Notes: generated by a model from the letters alone, not told the origin. 44,847 nt of DNA from an uncultured Campylobacteraceae bacterium (GCA_937138295.1 CAKZOX010000189.1:1-44847); one strand, 5' to 3'; shown: positions 8,879 through 18,267, counted from the first letter of the stretch. Numbers and translations: made by a program.

Positions 8879-8884
8879 TATAAT
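8879..8884 (+). promoter_or_regulatory. Candidate -10 element of trxB
   Basis: TATAAT lies 28 bases before the trxB ATG, followed by a short leader with AAGGA. Upstream (8808-8846) are two ATTAATCTT copies 18 bases apart and a CTTCG / CGAAG pair, which might be regulatory but are weak. Confidence 0.45.
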
Positions 8885-8912
8885 TTTTTACAAATAATTA
8901 AGGATAAATAAA

Positions 8913-9842
8913 ATGTTAGATTTAGCAATTATTGGTGGAGGACCAGCTGGTTTAACTGCTGGACTGTATGCTACAAGAGGTGGTTTAAAAGATGTTGTAA
9001 TGTTTGAAATGGGTATGCCAGGAGGTCAAATTACTGGTTCTTCTGAAATTGAAAATTACCCAGGTCAAGGGGAAATTAAATCTGGAATGGAATTCATGGC
9101 AAACTGGCCTGAACAATCTTTAAGATTTGGATTAAAACAAGAAATGAATCAAATCTCAAAAGTTGAGAAAAATGGTGACACTTTTAAAGTTTATGCTGTT
9201 GATGGTAAAGAATGGGAAGCAAGATCTGTTTTATTAGCAACTGGTTCAGTTCCTAGACGTGCTGGATTTAAAGGTGAAGATGAATTCTTTGGTAGAGGAA
9301 TTTCAACTTGTGCAACTTGTGATGGTTTCTTTTACAAAGGCAAAGAAGTTGCTGTAGTAGGTGGTGGTGATACTGCTATTGAAGAAGCTGTATATTTAGC
9401 AAAACTATGTTCAAAAGTTTATTTAGTTCATAGAAGAGATACATATAGAGCTGCACCTTCAACTGTTGAGCATATGAAAGCTATGGAAAATATTGAAGAA
9501 GTTACAAATGTAACTGTAGAAGAAGTATTTGGTGATGCTTCAGGTGTTACTGGATTAAAAGTAAAACACAAAGAAACAGGTGAAATTAGAGATTTACCAA
9601 CTCCAGGTGTTTTTGTATTTGTTGGTAGAGATGTATTAAGTGATTCTTTAAAACAAGAAGATGGTTCATACATTTGTGATACTAATGAGCAAGGTGAAGT
9701 TAAAGTTGATTTAAAAATGAGAACTTCAGTTCCTGGTTTATATGCTGCTGGTGATGTAAGAGTTGATGCAGCTAAACAAGTTGTATGTGCTGCTGGTGAT
9801 GGTGCAACAGCTGGTGTAGATATTATTGAATATCTTGGATAA
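8913..9842 (+). CDS. trxB: Thioredoxin reductase
   Basis: 309 residues, the low-molecular-weight bacterial type. The FAD-binding motif [10 protein letters not shown] is at 8-17, the redox-active CATC at 133-136, the NADPH-binding GGGDTA at 150-155 and HRRD at 174-177, whose arginines fit NADPH preference. The C-terminal FAD motif GLYAAGDVR follows near residue 277. It reduces thioredoxin, encoded just upstream. AAGGA precedes the ATG. A short hairpin follows the stop codon. Confidence 0.96.
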   Translation: MLDLAIIGGGPAGLTAGLYATRGGLKDVVMFEMGMPGGQITGSSEIENYPGQGEIKSGMEFMANWPEQSLRFGLKQEMNQISKVEKNGDTFKVYAVDGKEWEARSVLLATGSVPRRAGFKGEDEFFGRGISTCATCDGFFYKGKEVAVVGGGDTAIEEAVYLAKLCSKVYLVHRRDTYRAAPSTVEHMKAMENIEEVTNVTVEEVFGDASGVTGLKVKHKETGEIRDLPTPGVFVFVGRDVLSDSLKQEDGSYICDTNEQGEVKVDLKMRTSVPGLYAAGDVRVDAAKQVVCAAGDGATAGVDIIEYLG

Positions 9843-9850
9843 TCAATAAA

Positions 9851-9868
9851 GGCTTTATTTTTAAAGCC
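9851..9868 (+). terminator. Short hairpin after trxB, weak terminator
   Basis: GGCTTT (9851-9856) pairs with AAAGCC (9863-9868). What follows is CTCTAGG rather than a T run, so termination would be inefficient or the hairpin may serve as an mRNA 3' end. Confidence 0.4.
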
Positions 9869-9880
9869 CTCTAGGTTTTA

Positions 9881-9915
9881 CTACATTATTTAGAATTTTA
9901 TTCTATATGATGTAG
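9881..9915 (+). repeat. Long hairpin between trxB and dapB
   Basis: The arms CTACAT-TATT-TAGAAT (9881-9896) and ATTCTA-TATG-ATGTAG (9900-9915) pair over 16 positions with one T-T mismatch and one G-T wobble, closing on a three-base loop. No T tract follows and it lies 31 bases before dapB. It may be a leader structure or a protein site. Nothing else explains it. Confidence 0.6.
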
Positions 9916-9946
9916 TTATATTAATACAAAAGGAAAAGTTTCAAAA

Positions 9947-10720
9947 ATGATTAAAGTTGGTATTTTAGGAAGTACAGGTAGAGTAGGTTCATTATTAATT
10001 GACGATTTACAAGATGATGAACAAGCTAGAGTTGGTGCTGTTCACGTATTTGATAAATTAAAAAAAGATGTACCTGAAGGTACAATTGTAACTAATGATT
10101 ACAGAGTTTTAATTGACGAAAGTGATGTAGTTATTGATTTTAGTGCACCATCTGCAACGGAAAGCCTTTTAACTGAAATTGTTGAAAATGGAAATGGAAA
10201 ACCTTTAGTAATTGCTACTACAGGATTTACAAAGCATCAACAAAATCTTTTATTAGAAGCTAGTAAAATTGTACCTGTTTTATATGCAACTAACATGAGT
10301 TTAGGTGTTGCAGTTTTAAATAAACTTGTTCACTTAGCTTCAAAAACTTTAAGAGACTTTGACTTAGAAATTGTTGAACAACATCACAGACATAAAGTAG
10401 ATTCTCCTTCAGGAACTGCTTTAACTTTAGCAGAGCATGCAGCTGATGCTAGAGATTTAGACCTTGATAGTGTTAGAGTATCGGGAAGAGATGGAAATAT
10501 TGGTGCTAGAACTAAAGATGAGATTGCAGTTATGGCATTAAGAGGTGGAGATATTGTAGGAAGACACACAGTTGGATTATATAACGATGGTGAATTCTTA
10601 GAATTAAATCACACAGCAACTGCAAGAAACACTTTTAGTAGAGGTGCTATAAAAGTTGCAAAATGGATTATTGGAAAAGATCCAAAACTTTATTCAATCA
10701 ACGACGCTTTAGGACTATAA
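9947..10720 (+). CDS. dapB: 4-hydroxy-tetrahydrodipicolinate reductase
   Basis: 257 residues, normal DapB size. The Rossmann motif GSTGRVG is at 8-14. The DapB signature is at ~145-158 (EQHHRHKVDSPSGTA), with catalytic His146/147 and Lys150. DapB makes tetrahydrodipicolinate in the lysine/meso-diaminopimelate pathway, feeding peptidoglycan. AAAGGAAAAG lies before the ATG. purF starts ten bases downstream, so dapB, purF and the radical SAM gene probably form one transcript. Confidence 0.97.
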   Translation: MIKVGILGSTGRVGSLLIDDLQDDEQARVGAVHVFDKLKKDVPEGTIVTNDYRVLIDESDVVIDFSAPSATESLLTEIVENGNGKPLVIATTGFTKHQQNLLLEASKIVPVLYATNMSLGVAVLNKLVHLASKTLRDFDLEIVEQHHRHKVDSPSGTALTLAEHAADARDLDLDSVRVSGRDGNIGARTKDEIAVMALRGGDIVGRHTVGLYNDGEFLELNHTATARNTFSRGAIKVAKWIIGKDPKLYSINDALGL

Positions 10721-10730
10721 GGAAAAAACA

Positions 10731-12080
10731 ATGTGCGCAATAGTAGGAATTTTTGGTAACGATAACGCTTCAAGAGTAGCTTCAACAGCTTTATTTGCAA
10801 TGCAACATAGAGGGCAAGAAGCAACAGGAATTTCATCATCTTGTGATGGAAAAATCTATACGAAAAAAGATAGAGGACTAGTATCTGAAGTGTTCACAGA
10901 AGATGCGTTAAACTATTTAAAAGGTAATATGGCAATTGGTCATAATAGATACTCAACAGCAGGTGGAGACTCTATTTTAGATGCTCAACCTGTATATGCT
11001 AAGTATAAATTAGGTGAAATTTCTATTGTTCATAATGGTAATTTAATCAATAAAGAACAAGTTAGACAAGACTTAATTGACAAGGGTGCTATTTTCCAAA
11101 CTGGAATGGATACTGAAAACTTAATTCATCTAATTGCAAAAAATACAAAAGATAAATTAAGAGATAGAATTAAAGAAGCATTAGAAAGAACTATTGGGGC
11201 ATATTGTTTTATTGTTCAATCAAGATCAAAACAGTTTGTAATAAGAGATAGATATGGTATTAGACCATTATCTTTAGGTAAGTTAAAAAGTGGTGGATAT
11301 ATAGTAGCTTCTGAAACATGTGCATTTGACTTAGTTGGTGCAGATTTCATAAGAGATGTTAACCCAGGTGAAATGTTGATTTTTGATGAAGATCATGATG
11401 AACCTGAATCAGTTCAATTATTTGAATCAGAATATAGACCATGTGCATTTGAATATGTATATTTTGCAAGACCTGATTCAGTTATTGATGGTAAAAATGT
11501 TTATAGAACTAGAGAAAACATGGGTAAAGCATTAGCTAAAAATGATGAAGGAAATGGTATTCAAGTTGATATGGTAGTACCAGTACCTGATTCAGGTGTT
11601 CCAGCAGCACTAGGATATGCAGCACAAAGTGGTGTTCCATTTGAATATGGAATTATAAGAAATCACTATGTGGGTAGAACTTTTATTGAGCCAACTCAAG
11701 AGACTAGAGACTTAAAAGTAAGAATGAAATTAAGTCCTATGAAGTCACTAATTGCTGGTAAATCATTACTTGTAATTGATGATTCAATTGTAAGAGGTAC
11801 AACTTCTAAAAGAATTGTAAAAATGTTAAAAGATGCTGGTGCTAAAGAAGTACACTTTAGAGTTGCATCTCCTGAGATTAAGTATCCTTGTTATTATGGT
11901 ATTGATACACCAAATAAAGAGGAACTGATTTCAAATAACATGTCTATAGAAGAAGTTAGAGAATACATCGAAGCTGATTCTTTAGATTACCTTTCAGTTG
12001 ATGATTTAGTTAAAGCAATTGGTGAAGATAGAAACTACGCACTAGAGAGCTTTAATGGAGATTACTTCGTAACTAAATAA
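10731..12080 (+). CDS. purF: Amidophosphoribosyltransferase (de novo purine synthesis)
   Basis: 449 residues. The N-terminus MCAIVGIFG places the glutaminase nucleophile at Cys2, exposed after Met removal, with no propeptide. It carries the usual RGQEATG (28-34) and HNGNL (101-105) glutaminase motifs and the PRPP loop VIDDSIVRGTTS at 348-359. It resembles the long Bacillus-type PurF. Two cysteines in the iron-sulfur ligand contexts are kept (RPCAFEYVYF, Cys238; YPCYYGIDTP, Cys387), but the C-terminal C-x-x-C is replaced by a segment without Cys (NYALESFNGDYF), so a cluster is unlikely. It makes phosphoribosylamine. Its stop overlaps the next gene by one base. Confidence 0.96.
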   Translation: MCAIVGIFGNDNASRVASTALFAMQHRGQEATGISSSCDGKIYTKKDRGLVSEVFTEDALNYLKGNMAIGHNRYSTAGGDSILDAQPVYAKYKLGEISIVHNGNLINKEQVRQDLIDKGAIFQTGMDTENLIHLIAKNTKDKLRDRIKEALERTIGAYCFIVQSRSKQFVIRDRYGIRPLSLGKLKSGGYIVASETCAFDLVGADFIRDVNPGEMLIFDEDHDEPESVQLFESEYRPCAFEYVYFARPDSVIDGKNVYRTRENMGKALAKNDEGNGIQVDMVVPVPDSGVPAALGYAAQSGVPFEYGIIRNHYVGRTFIEPTQETRDLKVRMKLSPMKSLIAGKSLLVIDDSIVRGTTSKRIVKMLKDAGAKEVHFRVASPEIKYPCYYGIDTPNKEELISNNMSIEEVREYIEADSLDYLSVDDLVKAIGEDRNYALESFNGDYFVTK

Positions 12081-13042
12081 TGAATGAATTAAAAAACGTA
12101 TTAACAATAGGTAGGTATTTTAGAAACAAATTTGGTGAGAAGATTTATAAGGTTCCTGTATCAATATCGGGATTTACATGTCCAAATATTGATGGAACAG
12201 TAGCAAAGGGTGGATGTTCATTTTGTGAAAATGATTCATTTTCACCTAATCTACAAGAAAGAAAACCAAAATTCAAACTTAATCCTAAAATTAATGAAAA
12301 CCCATTTTTAGATAAACAACTACAACAATTACAAATGCAATTTGAAGCCACTAAACAAAGGCTTCAAAATAAATTTGGTGCTAAAAAATTTCTAGTATAT
12401 TTTCAATCATTTACAAATACATATGCTCCATTTCCTACTTTAAAAGCTTTATATGAAAAAGCACTAAGCTTTGATAATGTAATAGGTTTAAGTATAGGAA
12501 CAAGAACAGATTGTGTTACTGATGAAATATTAGATTATTTAGTAGGTTTATCAAAGGAAAAAGAGATTTGGGTTGAATATGGTATTCAATCTTTTTATGA
12601 TGAAACTTTAGAAAAAATCAACAGAGGCGATACTGTTGAAAATATGGAATATTGGATTAAAAGAAGTAAGGAAAAAGGTTTAAATGTTTGTGGACATTTA
12701 ATCTATGGTTTACCTGGTGAAGATCAAGATATGATGCTTGAAACATTTAATAAAACAGTTAATTTAAATGTTGACTCAATTAAATTTCACCCTTTATATG
12801 TTGTTAAAAATACACTTTTAACAAATGAATATAGAAAAGGTAGATTTGAACCTATTACTGAAGATTTATATGTAGATACAGTTGTAAAATCAATTGTTAA
12901 TTTACCTGAAAATATTTCTGTACAAAGAATTACAGCTGGTATTGATGATGATACATTATTATCACCACAGTGGTGTAGAAACAAACATCAGCAAATGAAA
13001 AAAATTAGACTTGCTTTAGAAAAAGAAGGTTTTAATTACTAA
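12080..13042 (+). CDS. Radical SAM protein, TIGR01212/YhcC-like
   Basis: 320 residues. The cluster motif lies near the N-terminus as TCPN...GGCSFC, the atypical spacing used by the YhcC/TIGR01212 family (eleven residues between the first two Cys). VEYGIQSFYDETLEKINRGD and CGHLIYGLPGE are further family hallmarks. The protein should bind a 4Fe-4S cluster and S-adenosylmethionine; family members are thought to act on RNA or other cellular targets but no reaction is established that I can name. The ATG shares one base with the purF stop (TAATG), so translation is coupled. A bidirectional hairpin terminator follows. Confidence 0.88.
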   Translation: MNELKNVLTIGRYFRNKFGEKIYKVPVSISGFTCPNIDGTVAKGGCSFCENDSFSPNLQERKPKFKLNPKINENPFLDKQLQQLQMQFEATKQRLQNKFGAKKFLVYFQSFTNTYAPFPTLKALYEKALSFDNVIGLSIGTRTDCVTDEILDYLVGLSKEKEIWVEYGIQSFYDETLEKINRGDTVENMEYWIKRSKEKGLNVCGHLIYGLPGEDQDMMLETFNKTVNLNVDSIKFHPLYVVKNTLLTNEYRKGRFEPITEDLYVDTVVKSIVNLPENISVQRITAGIDDDTLLSPQWCRNKHQQMKKIRLALEKEGFNY

Positions 13043-13050
13043 AAGATTTT

Positions 13051-13080
13051 AAAACTAGGGTTTTAATCCTAGTTTTATTT
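13051..13080. terminator. Bidirectional terminator between the radical SAM and LysR genes
   Basis: AAAACTAGG (13051-13059) pairs with CCTAGTTTT (13068-13076). A T-rich run follows on the plus strand (TTTTATTTTTATT) and a weaker one on the minus strand. It separates two convergent genes. Confidence 0.8.
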
Positions 13081-13083
13081 TTA

Positions 13084-13995
13084 TTATTTGATTTGAGACT
13101 TAGCTAGTTTTAAAAGATAATCAACTACATTTTCAATGAAAGCATCGTGCTTTCTATCTTTTCTATATACAATATATAATTTTCTCATCATTTTATGATT
13201 TCCAATTCTAGATTCATATAAAGCACCTGCTTTTAATAATGATTCAATAGCATTTCTTGAAACAATAGAAACAGTTGGAGTTTCATTTTTATCTGAGTGT
13301 AATACTGTTTGAACAATAGTTGTAGCACTTGTAACTTCACTAGTTACATTAAATGTATCACAATCAGGATAATTAGCTCTATCAAGTGATTCTTTGAACA
13401 ACAGTCTAGTTTGAGATTCTGGATTTCTACATACCCATTTAAATGATAATAAATCATCAGCTTTTGCTTTGTTAGGAAGTTTTTGATTAGAGAAAATTAC
13501 AATCTCATCATCCATCCATTCTCTATATACTAAGTCATCATTTGGAATATAGTTTTCAACTAAAGCAATATCAATCTTTTTATTTAATAAATCATCAATT
13601 GCTTCATGAGATACAGAAACATTAATTGAAACTTCATTGTTTATATTTTCTTTTAAGTTATTTAAAAACCTTGGTAAAATATAATTTCCAATTATAAATG
13701 ATGCTCCAAAAACAAATGTAACATCTTTATTCATTATCTTTAATAATTCTTTTTCTGCATTACTTACACACTTTTCTATTTTTTGGGCAATGTTAAATAA
13801 CATTTGTCCTTCTTTTGTAAGTTTTATACCATTTTTCTTTCTATCAACAACTTGTACATCTAAATAATCTTCGATGTATTTCATTTGTTGAGTAACAGCT
13901 GGTTGAGATATCCCTAATTTGGCTGAAGCTTTAGAGAATGACTTTTCTTTAACAACTGCTAAAAATGTTTCTAGTTTTGAGAAATCTGATAACAT
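13084..13995 (-). CDS. LysR-family transcriptional regulator
   Basis: 303 residues, typical LysR size. The N-terminal winged helix is clear (FLAVVKEKSFSKASAKLGIS, then QPAVTQQMKYIEDYLDVQVV, ~12-55). The rest is a periplasmic-binding-protein-like effector domain (LNKKIDIALVENYIPNDDLV near 145). The start has a GGGG ribosome binding site. It stands alone, divergent from the UvrD-like helicase gene and convergent on the radical SAM gene. LysR proteins often control a divergent neighbour, but a helicase/truB/ispE unit is an unlikely target, so the regulon is unknown. In sulfur- and redox-using relatives such regulators include CysB-like types; I cannot assign one. Confidence 0.88.
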   Translation of the reverse strand: MLSDFSKLETFLAVVKEKSFSKASAKLGISQPAVTQQMKYIEDYLDVQVVDRKKNGIKLTKEGQMLFNIAQKIEKCVSNAEKELLKIMNKDVTFVFGASFIIGNYILPRFLNNLKENINNEVSINVSVSHEAIDDLLNKKIDIALVENYIPNDDLVYREWMDDEIVIFSNQKLPNKAKADDLLSFKWVCRNPESQTRLLFKESLDRANYPDCDTFNVTSEVTSATTIVQTVLHSDKNETPTVSIVSRNAIESLLKAGALYESRIGNHKMMRKLYIVYRKDRKHDAFIENVVDYLLKLAKSQIK

Positions 13996-14021
13996 TTTTT
14001 CCCCTATTTTGATTTTAAAGT

Positions 14022-14027
14022 ATTATA
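14022..14027 (-). promoter_or_regulatory. -10 element for the LysR gene
   Basis: The minus strand reads TATAAT here, 27 bases upstream of the LysR start codon, preceded by T-rich sequence. Spacing and sequence fit a sigma-70 promoter. Confidence 0.5.
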
Positions 14028-14065
14028 ACTAAAATTTATAAATAAAATAATTAAAAGGAAGTAAA

Positions 14066-14094
14066 TTCACTATTTAGTTTAGATTTGTTATAAT
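14066..14094 (+). promoter_or_regulatory. Promoter of the helicase operon
   Basis: TTCACT (14066-14071), a 17-base spacer and a perfect TATAAT (14089-14094) lie immediately before the gene. Transcription would begin at about 14100-14102, leaving a very short leader before GGAG (14106-14109) and the ATG at 14116. This argues against the earlier in-frame ATG at 14104. Confidence 0.55.
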
Positions 14095-14115
14095 AATATA
14101 ATTATGGAGATAAAA

Positions 14116-16170
14116 ATGTCAGATACACTACTTAGTTCACTTAATGAAGCACAAAAAGATGCGGCAACGCATATAGATGGTTCACTTCTAATTCTTGCTG
14201 GAGCTGGTTCTGGTAAAACAAAAACTATTACTACAAGACTTGCTTATTTAATATCAATAGGTATAGACCCTGCTTCAATATTGACTTTAACATTTACAAA
14301 TAAAGCAGCAAATGAAATGAGAGAAAGAGCATATAGCTTAATTGATGGAGCATTTGTTAATACTCCACCATTATTATGTACATTCCATAAATTTGGATTA
14401 TTATTCTTAAAATTTCATATGAATGAATTAAATAGAAAAAACAATTTTATTATAATTGATACTGATGATAAAAAAAGAATTATCAAATCAATTAATAAAG
14501 AAATTACAACTTCAGTATTAGTATCTGAAATATCAAAATACAAGAATACTCTTTTATCTCCTGAAGAAGCAAAAGCAACTGCACAATTAAAACTTTATCA
14601 AGAAATTGCAGATGTATATGAAAAATATGAAAACTACCTAGCTGAAAACAATCTTGTTGATTTTGATGATTTACTTTTGTTACCTTATAAAATATTATTA
14701 GCAAATGAAAATTTAGCAAAAGAAACATCACAAAAATATCAATATATTATGGTTGATGAGTATCAAGATACAAATGAACTTCAATATAGACTTCTAAGAC
14801 TTCTTTGTTCAACTCATAATAATCTTTGTGTGGTGGGTGATGATGATCAATCTATTTATGGTTGGAGAGGTGCTACGATTAAAAATATTCTTAATTTTAA
14901 TGAGCATTTTGAAGATACATTTGTAGTTAAACTTGAAGAAAACTATAGATCAACGGATACAATTTTAGATCATGCTAATCAATTAATAGAACATAATAGA
15001 GATAGATTAGGTAAAAAATTAGTTGGAACAAGAAAAAAAGGTGACAGCATCAGAGTTTATGAATCTGGTGATGAAAATGAAGAAACAAGAAAAATTGTTG
15101 ATGATGTAAAAAAACTAATTGATAGTGGTGAAAGTGCAAATGATGTAGCTATATTGTTTAGGGTAAATGCTCTATCAAGATCACTTGAAGAAGGTTTTAA
15201 TAAAGCAGGTATGAATTATAAGCTAGTTGGTGGAATGAAATTCTACGAAAGAGCAGAAATAAAAGACTTAATAGCATATATGAGAATTCTTACAAATAAA
15301 GATGATAACTTTTCATTTAAAAGAATAATTAATAAACCTAAAAGAGGTATTGGTAAAACTACAATTGAAAAAATAGAAAACTATTCTTTACAAAACAATA
15401 TATCAATGTTTGATGTTGTTATAAATAATACACCTGAAGAGATAGCAGCAATTGTTGGAAAGAAAAATGCTAGAACTTTAAAAGTATTTGAAGCTTCAAT
15501 TATCGATTTAAAAGAAGTAATGGAAGAGTCTAAAATGAAATTTTTAGATGCTTTTGAAGAAACATTTGATTATAGAAGTTCTTACGATAACTTACCAGAT
15601 GGCGCGGATAGACAAGGAAATATTGATGAATTCTATGGATATATTAGAGATTTCTTTATTCAAAACCCTCACTTAGAATTGAAAGACTTTTTAAATGAAA
15701 TTGCCTTAGAAAGTGAAAATGATGAACTTTATAATGAAGCTGTATCAATGATGAGTATCCACGCTTCAAAAGGTTTAGAGTTTAAACATTTATTTATTAT
15801 TGGATTTGAAGAAGGTTTCTTCCCTTTAATTGGTGATGGTAGTGATATAGAAGAAGAAAGAAGATTAGGATATGTTGCTATAACTAGAGCAATGGATAAC
15901 TTAACATTGTCTTTTGTTCATTCTAGATTTTACAAAGGAAAAAGAGCACAATTAACAAAATCAAGATTTTTAAGTGAAAGTGGTCTTATAAAAGGTAGTT
16001 TAACTTTAGAAAAGCAATCTGCATATAAAAAAGGTGATTTAGTACAGCATAAAATTTTTGGTATGGGAAGAGTACAAAAAGCTGTAAAAGCAGGAAAAGA
16101 TTATAAACTTACAATTAATTTTGGTGGAAATGTAAGGGATATTCTTTCTTCATTTGTGGAGAAAATATAA
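14116..16170 (+). CDS. uvrD: UvrD/PcrA/Rep-type 3'-5' DNA helicase
   Basis: 684 residues from the chosen ATG, which GGAG precedes by six bases; an in-frame ATG at 14104 lies where the ribosome binding site should be. All superfamily 1A motifs are present: Q-motif LNEAQKDA, Walker A GAGSGKT (29-35), TLTFTNKAANEM (motif Ia), DEYQDTN (motif II), GDDDQSIYGWRGA (motif III), ENYRST (motif IV) and VAITRAM (motif VI). The C-terminal KKGDLVQHKIFGMGRV is the PcrA/UvrD-like Tudor-type tail. It unwinds DNA in repair and replication restart. It leads a tight run with truB, ispE and smpB. Confidence 0.93.
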   Translation: MSDTLLSSLNEAQKDAATHIDGSLLILAGAGSGKTKTITTRLAYLISIGIDPASILTLTFTNKAANEMRERAYSLIDGAFVNTPPLLCTFHKFGLLFLKFHMNELNRKNNFIIIDTDDKKRIIKSINKEITTSVLVSEISKYKNTLLSPEEAKATAQLKLYQEIADVYEKYENYLAENNLVDFDDLLLLPYKILLANENLAKETSQKYQYIMVDEYQDTNELQYRLLRLLCSTHNNLCVVGDDDQSIYGWRGATIKNILNFNEHFEDTFVVKLEENYRSTDTILDHANQLIEHNRDRLGKKLVGTRKKGDSIRVYESGDENEETRKIVDDVKKLIDSGESANDVAILFRVNALSRSLEEGFNKAGMNYKLVGGMKFYERAEIKDLIAYMRILTNKDDNFSFKRIINKPKRGIGKTTIEKIENYSLQNNISMFDVVINNTPEEIAAIVGKKNARTLKVFEASIIDLKEVMEESKMKFLDAFEETFDYRSSYDNLPDGADRQGNIDEFYGYIRDFFIQNPHLELKDFLNEIALESENDELYNEAVSMMSIHASKGLEFKHLFIIGFEEGFFPLIGDGSDIEEERRLGYVAITRAMDNLTLSFVHSRFYKGKRAQLTKSRFLSESGLIKGSLTLEKQSAYKKGDLVQHKIFGMGRVQKAVKAGKDYKLTINFGGNVRDILSSFVEKI

Positions 16171-16177
16171 AATATAA

Positions 16178-17035
16178 ATGCAAAAAAGACTTTATGATAA
16201 AACTCCATTAAATAAACTTTTGGTTGTAAATAAACCAATGTTTGTCTCTTCAAATGGATATTTAAATAGAATAAAAAGAAAGTATAAAAACAAAAAAGCG
16301 GGATTTAGTGGTACATTAGATCCTTTTGCAAAAGGGTGCCTAATTGTAGCTTTTGGACAATACTCTAAATTATTTAAGTACTTAAAAAAAACTCCTAAAA
16401 CATATAAAGCAGTAATTTGGTTAGGTGCCCAATCTCATTCTTTAGATATTGAAAATGTTTATAATATAAATGACTCAAAAAAAGTCGATATAGAACTATT
16501 AAAAAGTGAAATTGATAATTTAGTTGGAATACATGAATACTATCCGCCAAAGTTTAGTGCAAAAAAAATTAATGGTAAAAGAGCTTATGAATTAGCAAGA
16601 GATGATAAAGACTTTGAAATGAAAAAATCATCTATGCAAGTATTTGATACAAACTTTGTTTTATATAATCATCCTTTTATTACTTTTGAAGCAACTGTAA
16701 GTGAAGGCTCTTATATTAGAAGTTTAGCTCAGATTCTTCTTGAAAAATTAGAATTAAAAGGAACACTATCATATTTAGAAAGAATCAATGAAGGTGAATT
16801 TAAATATGAAAATGAAAAAGATTTAAATCCTTTAGAGTACTTAGATTTAGAAAAAAATGATTACATGGGTACTTTAGAGTGGATAATGAATGGAAGAAAA
16901 ATTTCTATTGATTATTTAAGTAATAAAAATGATGGTAAGTACTATATTACATTTGATAAATATTTTTCTATTATAGAAATTATTGATGGTGATGTAACTT
17001 ATTTATTAAATAAAGTTGAACTATATGAAAGCTAA
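16178..17035 (+). CDS. truB: tRNA pseudouridine-55 synthase
   Basis: 285 residues, within the TruB range. The catalytic motif GFSGTLDPFAKGCLIVAFG places the nucleophilic aspartate at 48; KTYKAVIWLGAQSHSLD and the later SEGSYIRSLAQIL match the TruB fold. The enzyme makes pseudouridine at position 55 in the tRNA T-loop. There is a seven-base gap from the helicase. Its end overlaps the start of ispE by eleven bases. Confidence 0.93.
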   Translation: MQKRLYDKTPLNKLLVVNKPMFVSSNGYLNRIKRKYKNKKAGFSGTLDPFAKGCLIVAFGQYSKLFKYLKKTPKTYKAVIWLGAQSHSLDIENVYNINDSKKVDIELLKSEIDNLVGIHEYYPPKFSAKKINGKRAYELARDDKDFEMKKSSMQVFDTNFVLYNHPFITFEATVSEGSYIRSLAQILLEKLELKGTLSYLERINEGEFKYENEKDLNPLEYLDLEKNDYMGTLEWIMNGRKISIDYLSNKNDGKYYITFDKYFSIIEIIDGDVTYLLNKVELYES

Positions 17036-17783
17036 ATGTTACGCTAAAGTAAATATCTTTTTAAAGATAACTGGTACAAGAGATAGCTATCATGAACTCG
17101 CGTCCAGATTTTGCCGAGTTCATAATCTCTATGACTTGATGTTTTTTGAAAAAACTAATAGTAGGAAAACATTTACAATTATAGGTGATTTCACTTGTGA
17201 TGTAAACAGTAATACTGTATATAAAATATACAAACTAATTAAAAACCTTCCTGGTGTTGAAACTTTTTTTAATGAACACGTTATTAGAGTTGAAAAAAAT
17301 ATACCTGAATTTGCTGGTCTTGGTGGTGGTAGTAGTAATGCCGCAACATTTTTATTAATGGCCAATAAATATTGTAATTTAAATCTAACCGTAGAAGAAA
17401 TGTCAAAAATTGGTGAAAAAGTGGGTGCTGATGTTCCATTTTTCATATATGAATATGACAGTGCTAATGTAACTGGAATTGGTGAAATTGTAGAAAAATA
17501 TGATGAAGAACCCTTGGATTTAGAAGTATTTACCCCTAAAATTAAATGTGATACTAAAGAAATATTTACAAAGTTTAGGGAAAAGTATTATAATATTCCA
17601 ACTAAAAATGAAGTAAGTGAACTATTACAAAAAAAATCTATAGATATTTTGAATGAATATAGTTTGGAGTATTTAAACGATTTATATAAACCTGCCGTTG
17701 ATGTTAATAATGAATTAATTAAGTATTCAAATAAGGGATATTTCTTTAGTGGTAGTGGTAGTTCATTTTTTAAATTAAAATAG
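17025..17783 (+). CDS. ispE: 4-diphosphocytidyl-2-C-methyl-D-erythritol kinase
   Basis: 252 residues from ATG 17025; a TTG nine bases upstream is a less likely start. The GHMP kinase fold shows the N-terminal [12 protein letters not shown] with catalytic Lys8, the ATP loop [14 protein letters not shown] (~97-110), and GADVPFFI with the catalytic Asp136. It phosphorylates CDP-methylerythritol in the MEP route to isoprenoids. There is no good ribosome binding site, so the eleven-base overlap with truB suggests translational coupling. The C-terminal third is shorter and less conserved than in E. coli, as in other Campylobacterota. Confidence 0.92.
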   Translation: MKAKCYAKVNIFLKITGTRDSYHELASRFCRVHNLYDLMFFEKTNSRKTFTIIGDFTCDVNSNTVYKIYKLIKNLPGVETFFNEHVIRVEKNIPEFAGLGGGSSNAATFLLMANKYCNLNLTVEEMSKIGEKVGADVPFFIYEYDSANVTGIGEIVEKYDEEPLDLEVFTPKIKCDTKEIFTKFREKYYNIPTKNEVSELLQKKSIDILNEYSLEYLNDLYKPAVDVNNELIKYSNKGYFFSGSGSSFFKLK

Positions 17784-17793
17784 AAAGTTTAAT

Positions 17794-18267
17794 ATGGCAA
17801 AAAAAGAAGTTAAAAAAAATTTAGTATTTAGAAATAAAAAAGCCTTTCATGATTTTACAATTCTTGACACTTTTGAAGCAGGAATTGCACTAGAAGGTAG
17901 TGAAGTAAAAGCTATAAGAGAGGGTAGAGTTAATTTAAAAGATTCATTTGTAAGAATAATCAAAAATGAAATGTATTTACTAAATTGTCATATATCACAT
18001 TTAAGTACTGCTCACACAACTTATAGACCTGATGAAAGAAAAGATAGAAAACTTCTTATGCATAGAAAAGAAATTGATAAACTTTTTACTAAAGTTACGA
18101 AAGATGGAATTACTATTGTAGCTTTAAAAATGTATTTTAATTCAAAGAATATGGTAAAAGTTCAAATTGCATCTGCCCAAGGTAAAAAACTTCATGATAA
18201 AAGAGAAGATTTAAAAAGAAAAACTATGCAAAGAGAGACTCAAATAGCCTTAAAAAGCTACAAGTAG
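17794..18267 (+). CDS. smpB: SsrA (tmRNA)-binding protein
   Basis: 157 residues. Diagnostic stretches are [38 protein letters not shown], and the Lys/Arg-rich tail [15 protein letters not shown] that enters the ribosomal channel. SmpB carries tmRNA to stalled ribosomes for trans-translation. It is the last gene of the helicase-truB-ispE-smpB run, ten bases after ispE. A long AT hairpin starts right at its stop codon. The tmRNA gene is not in this window. Confidence 0.97.
   Translation: MAKKEVKKNLVFRNKKAFHDFTILDTFEAGIALEGSEVKAIREGRVNLKDSFVRIIKNEMYLLNCHISHLSTAHTTYRPDERKDRKLLMHRKEIDKLFTKVTKDGITIVALKMYFNSKNMVKVQIASAQGKKLHDKREDLKRKTMQRETQIALKSYK

Noticed and set aside
9843..9946. Lysine riboswitch ahead of dapB
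   Set aside because: The roughly 100-base gap is too short for that class and contains just two simple hairpins.
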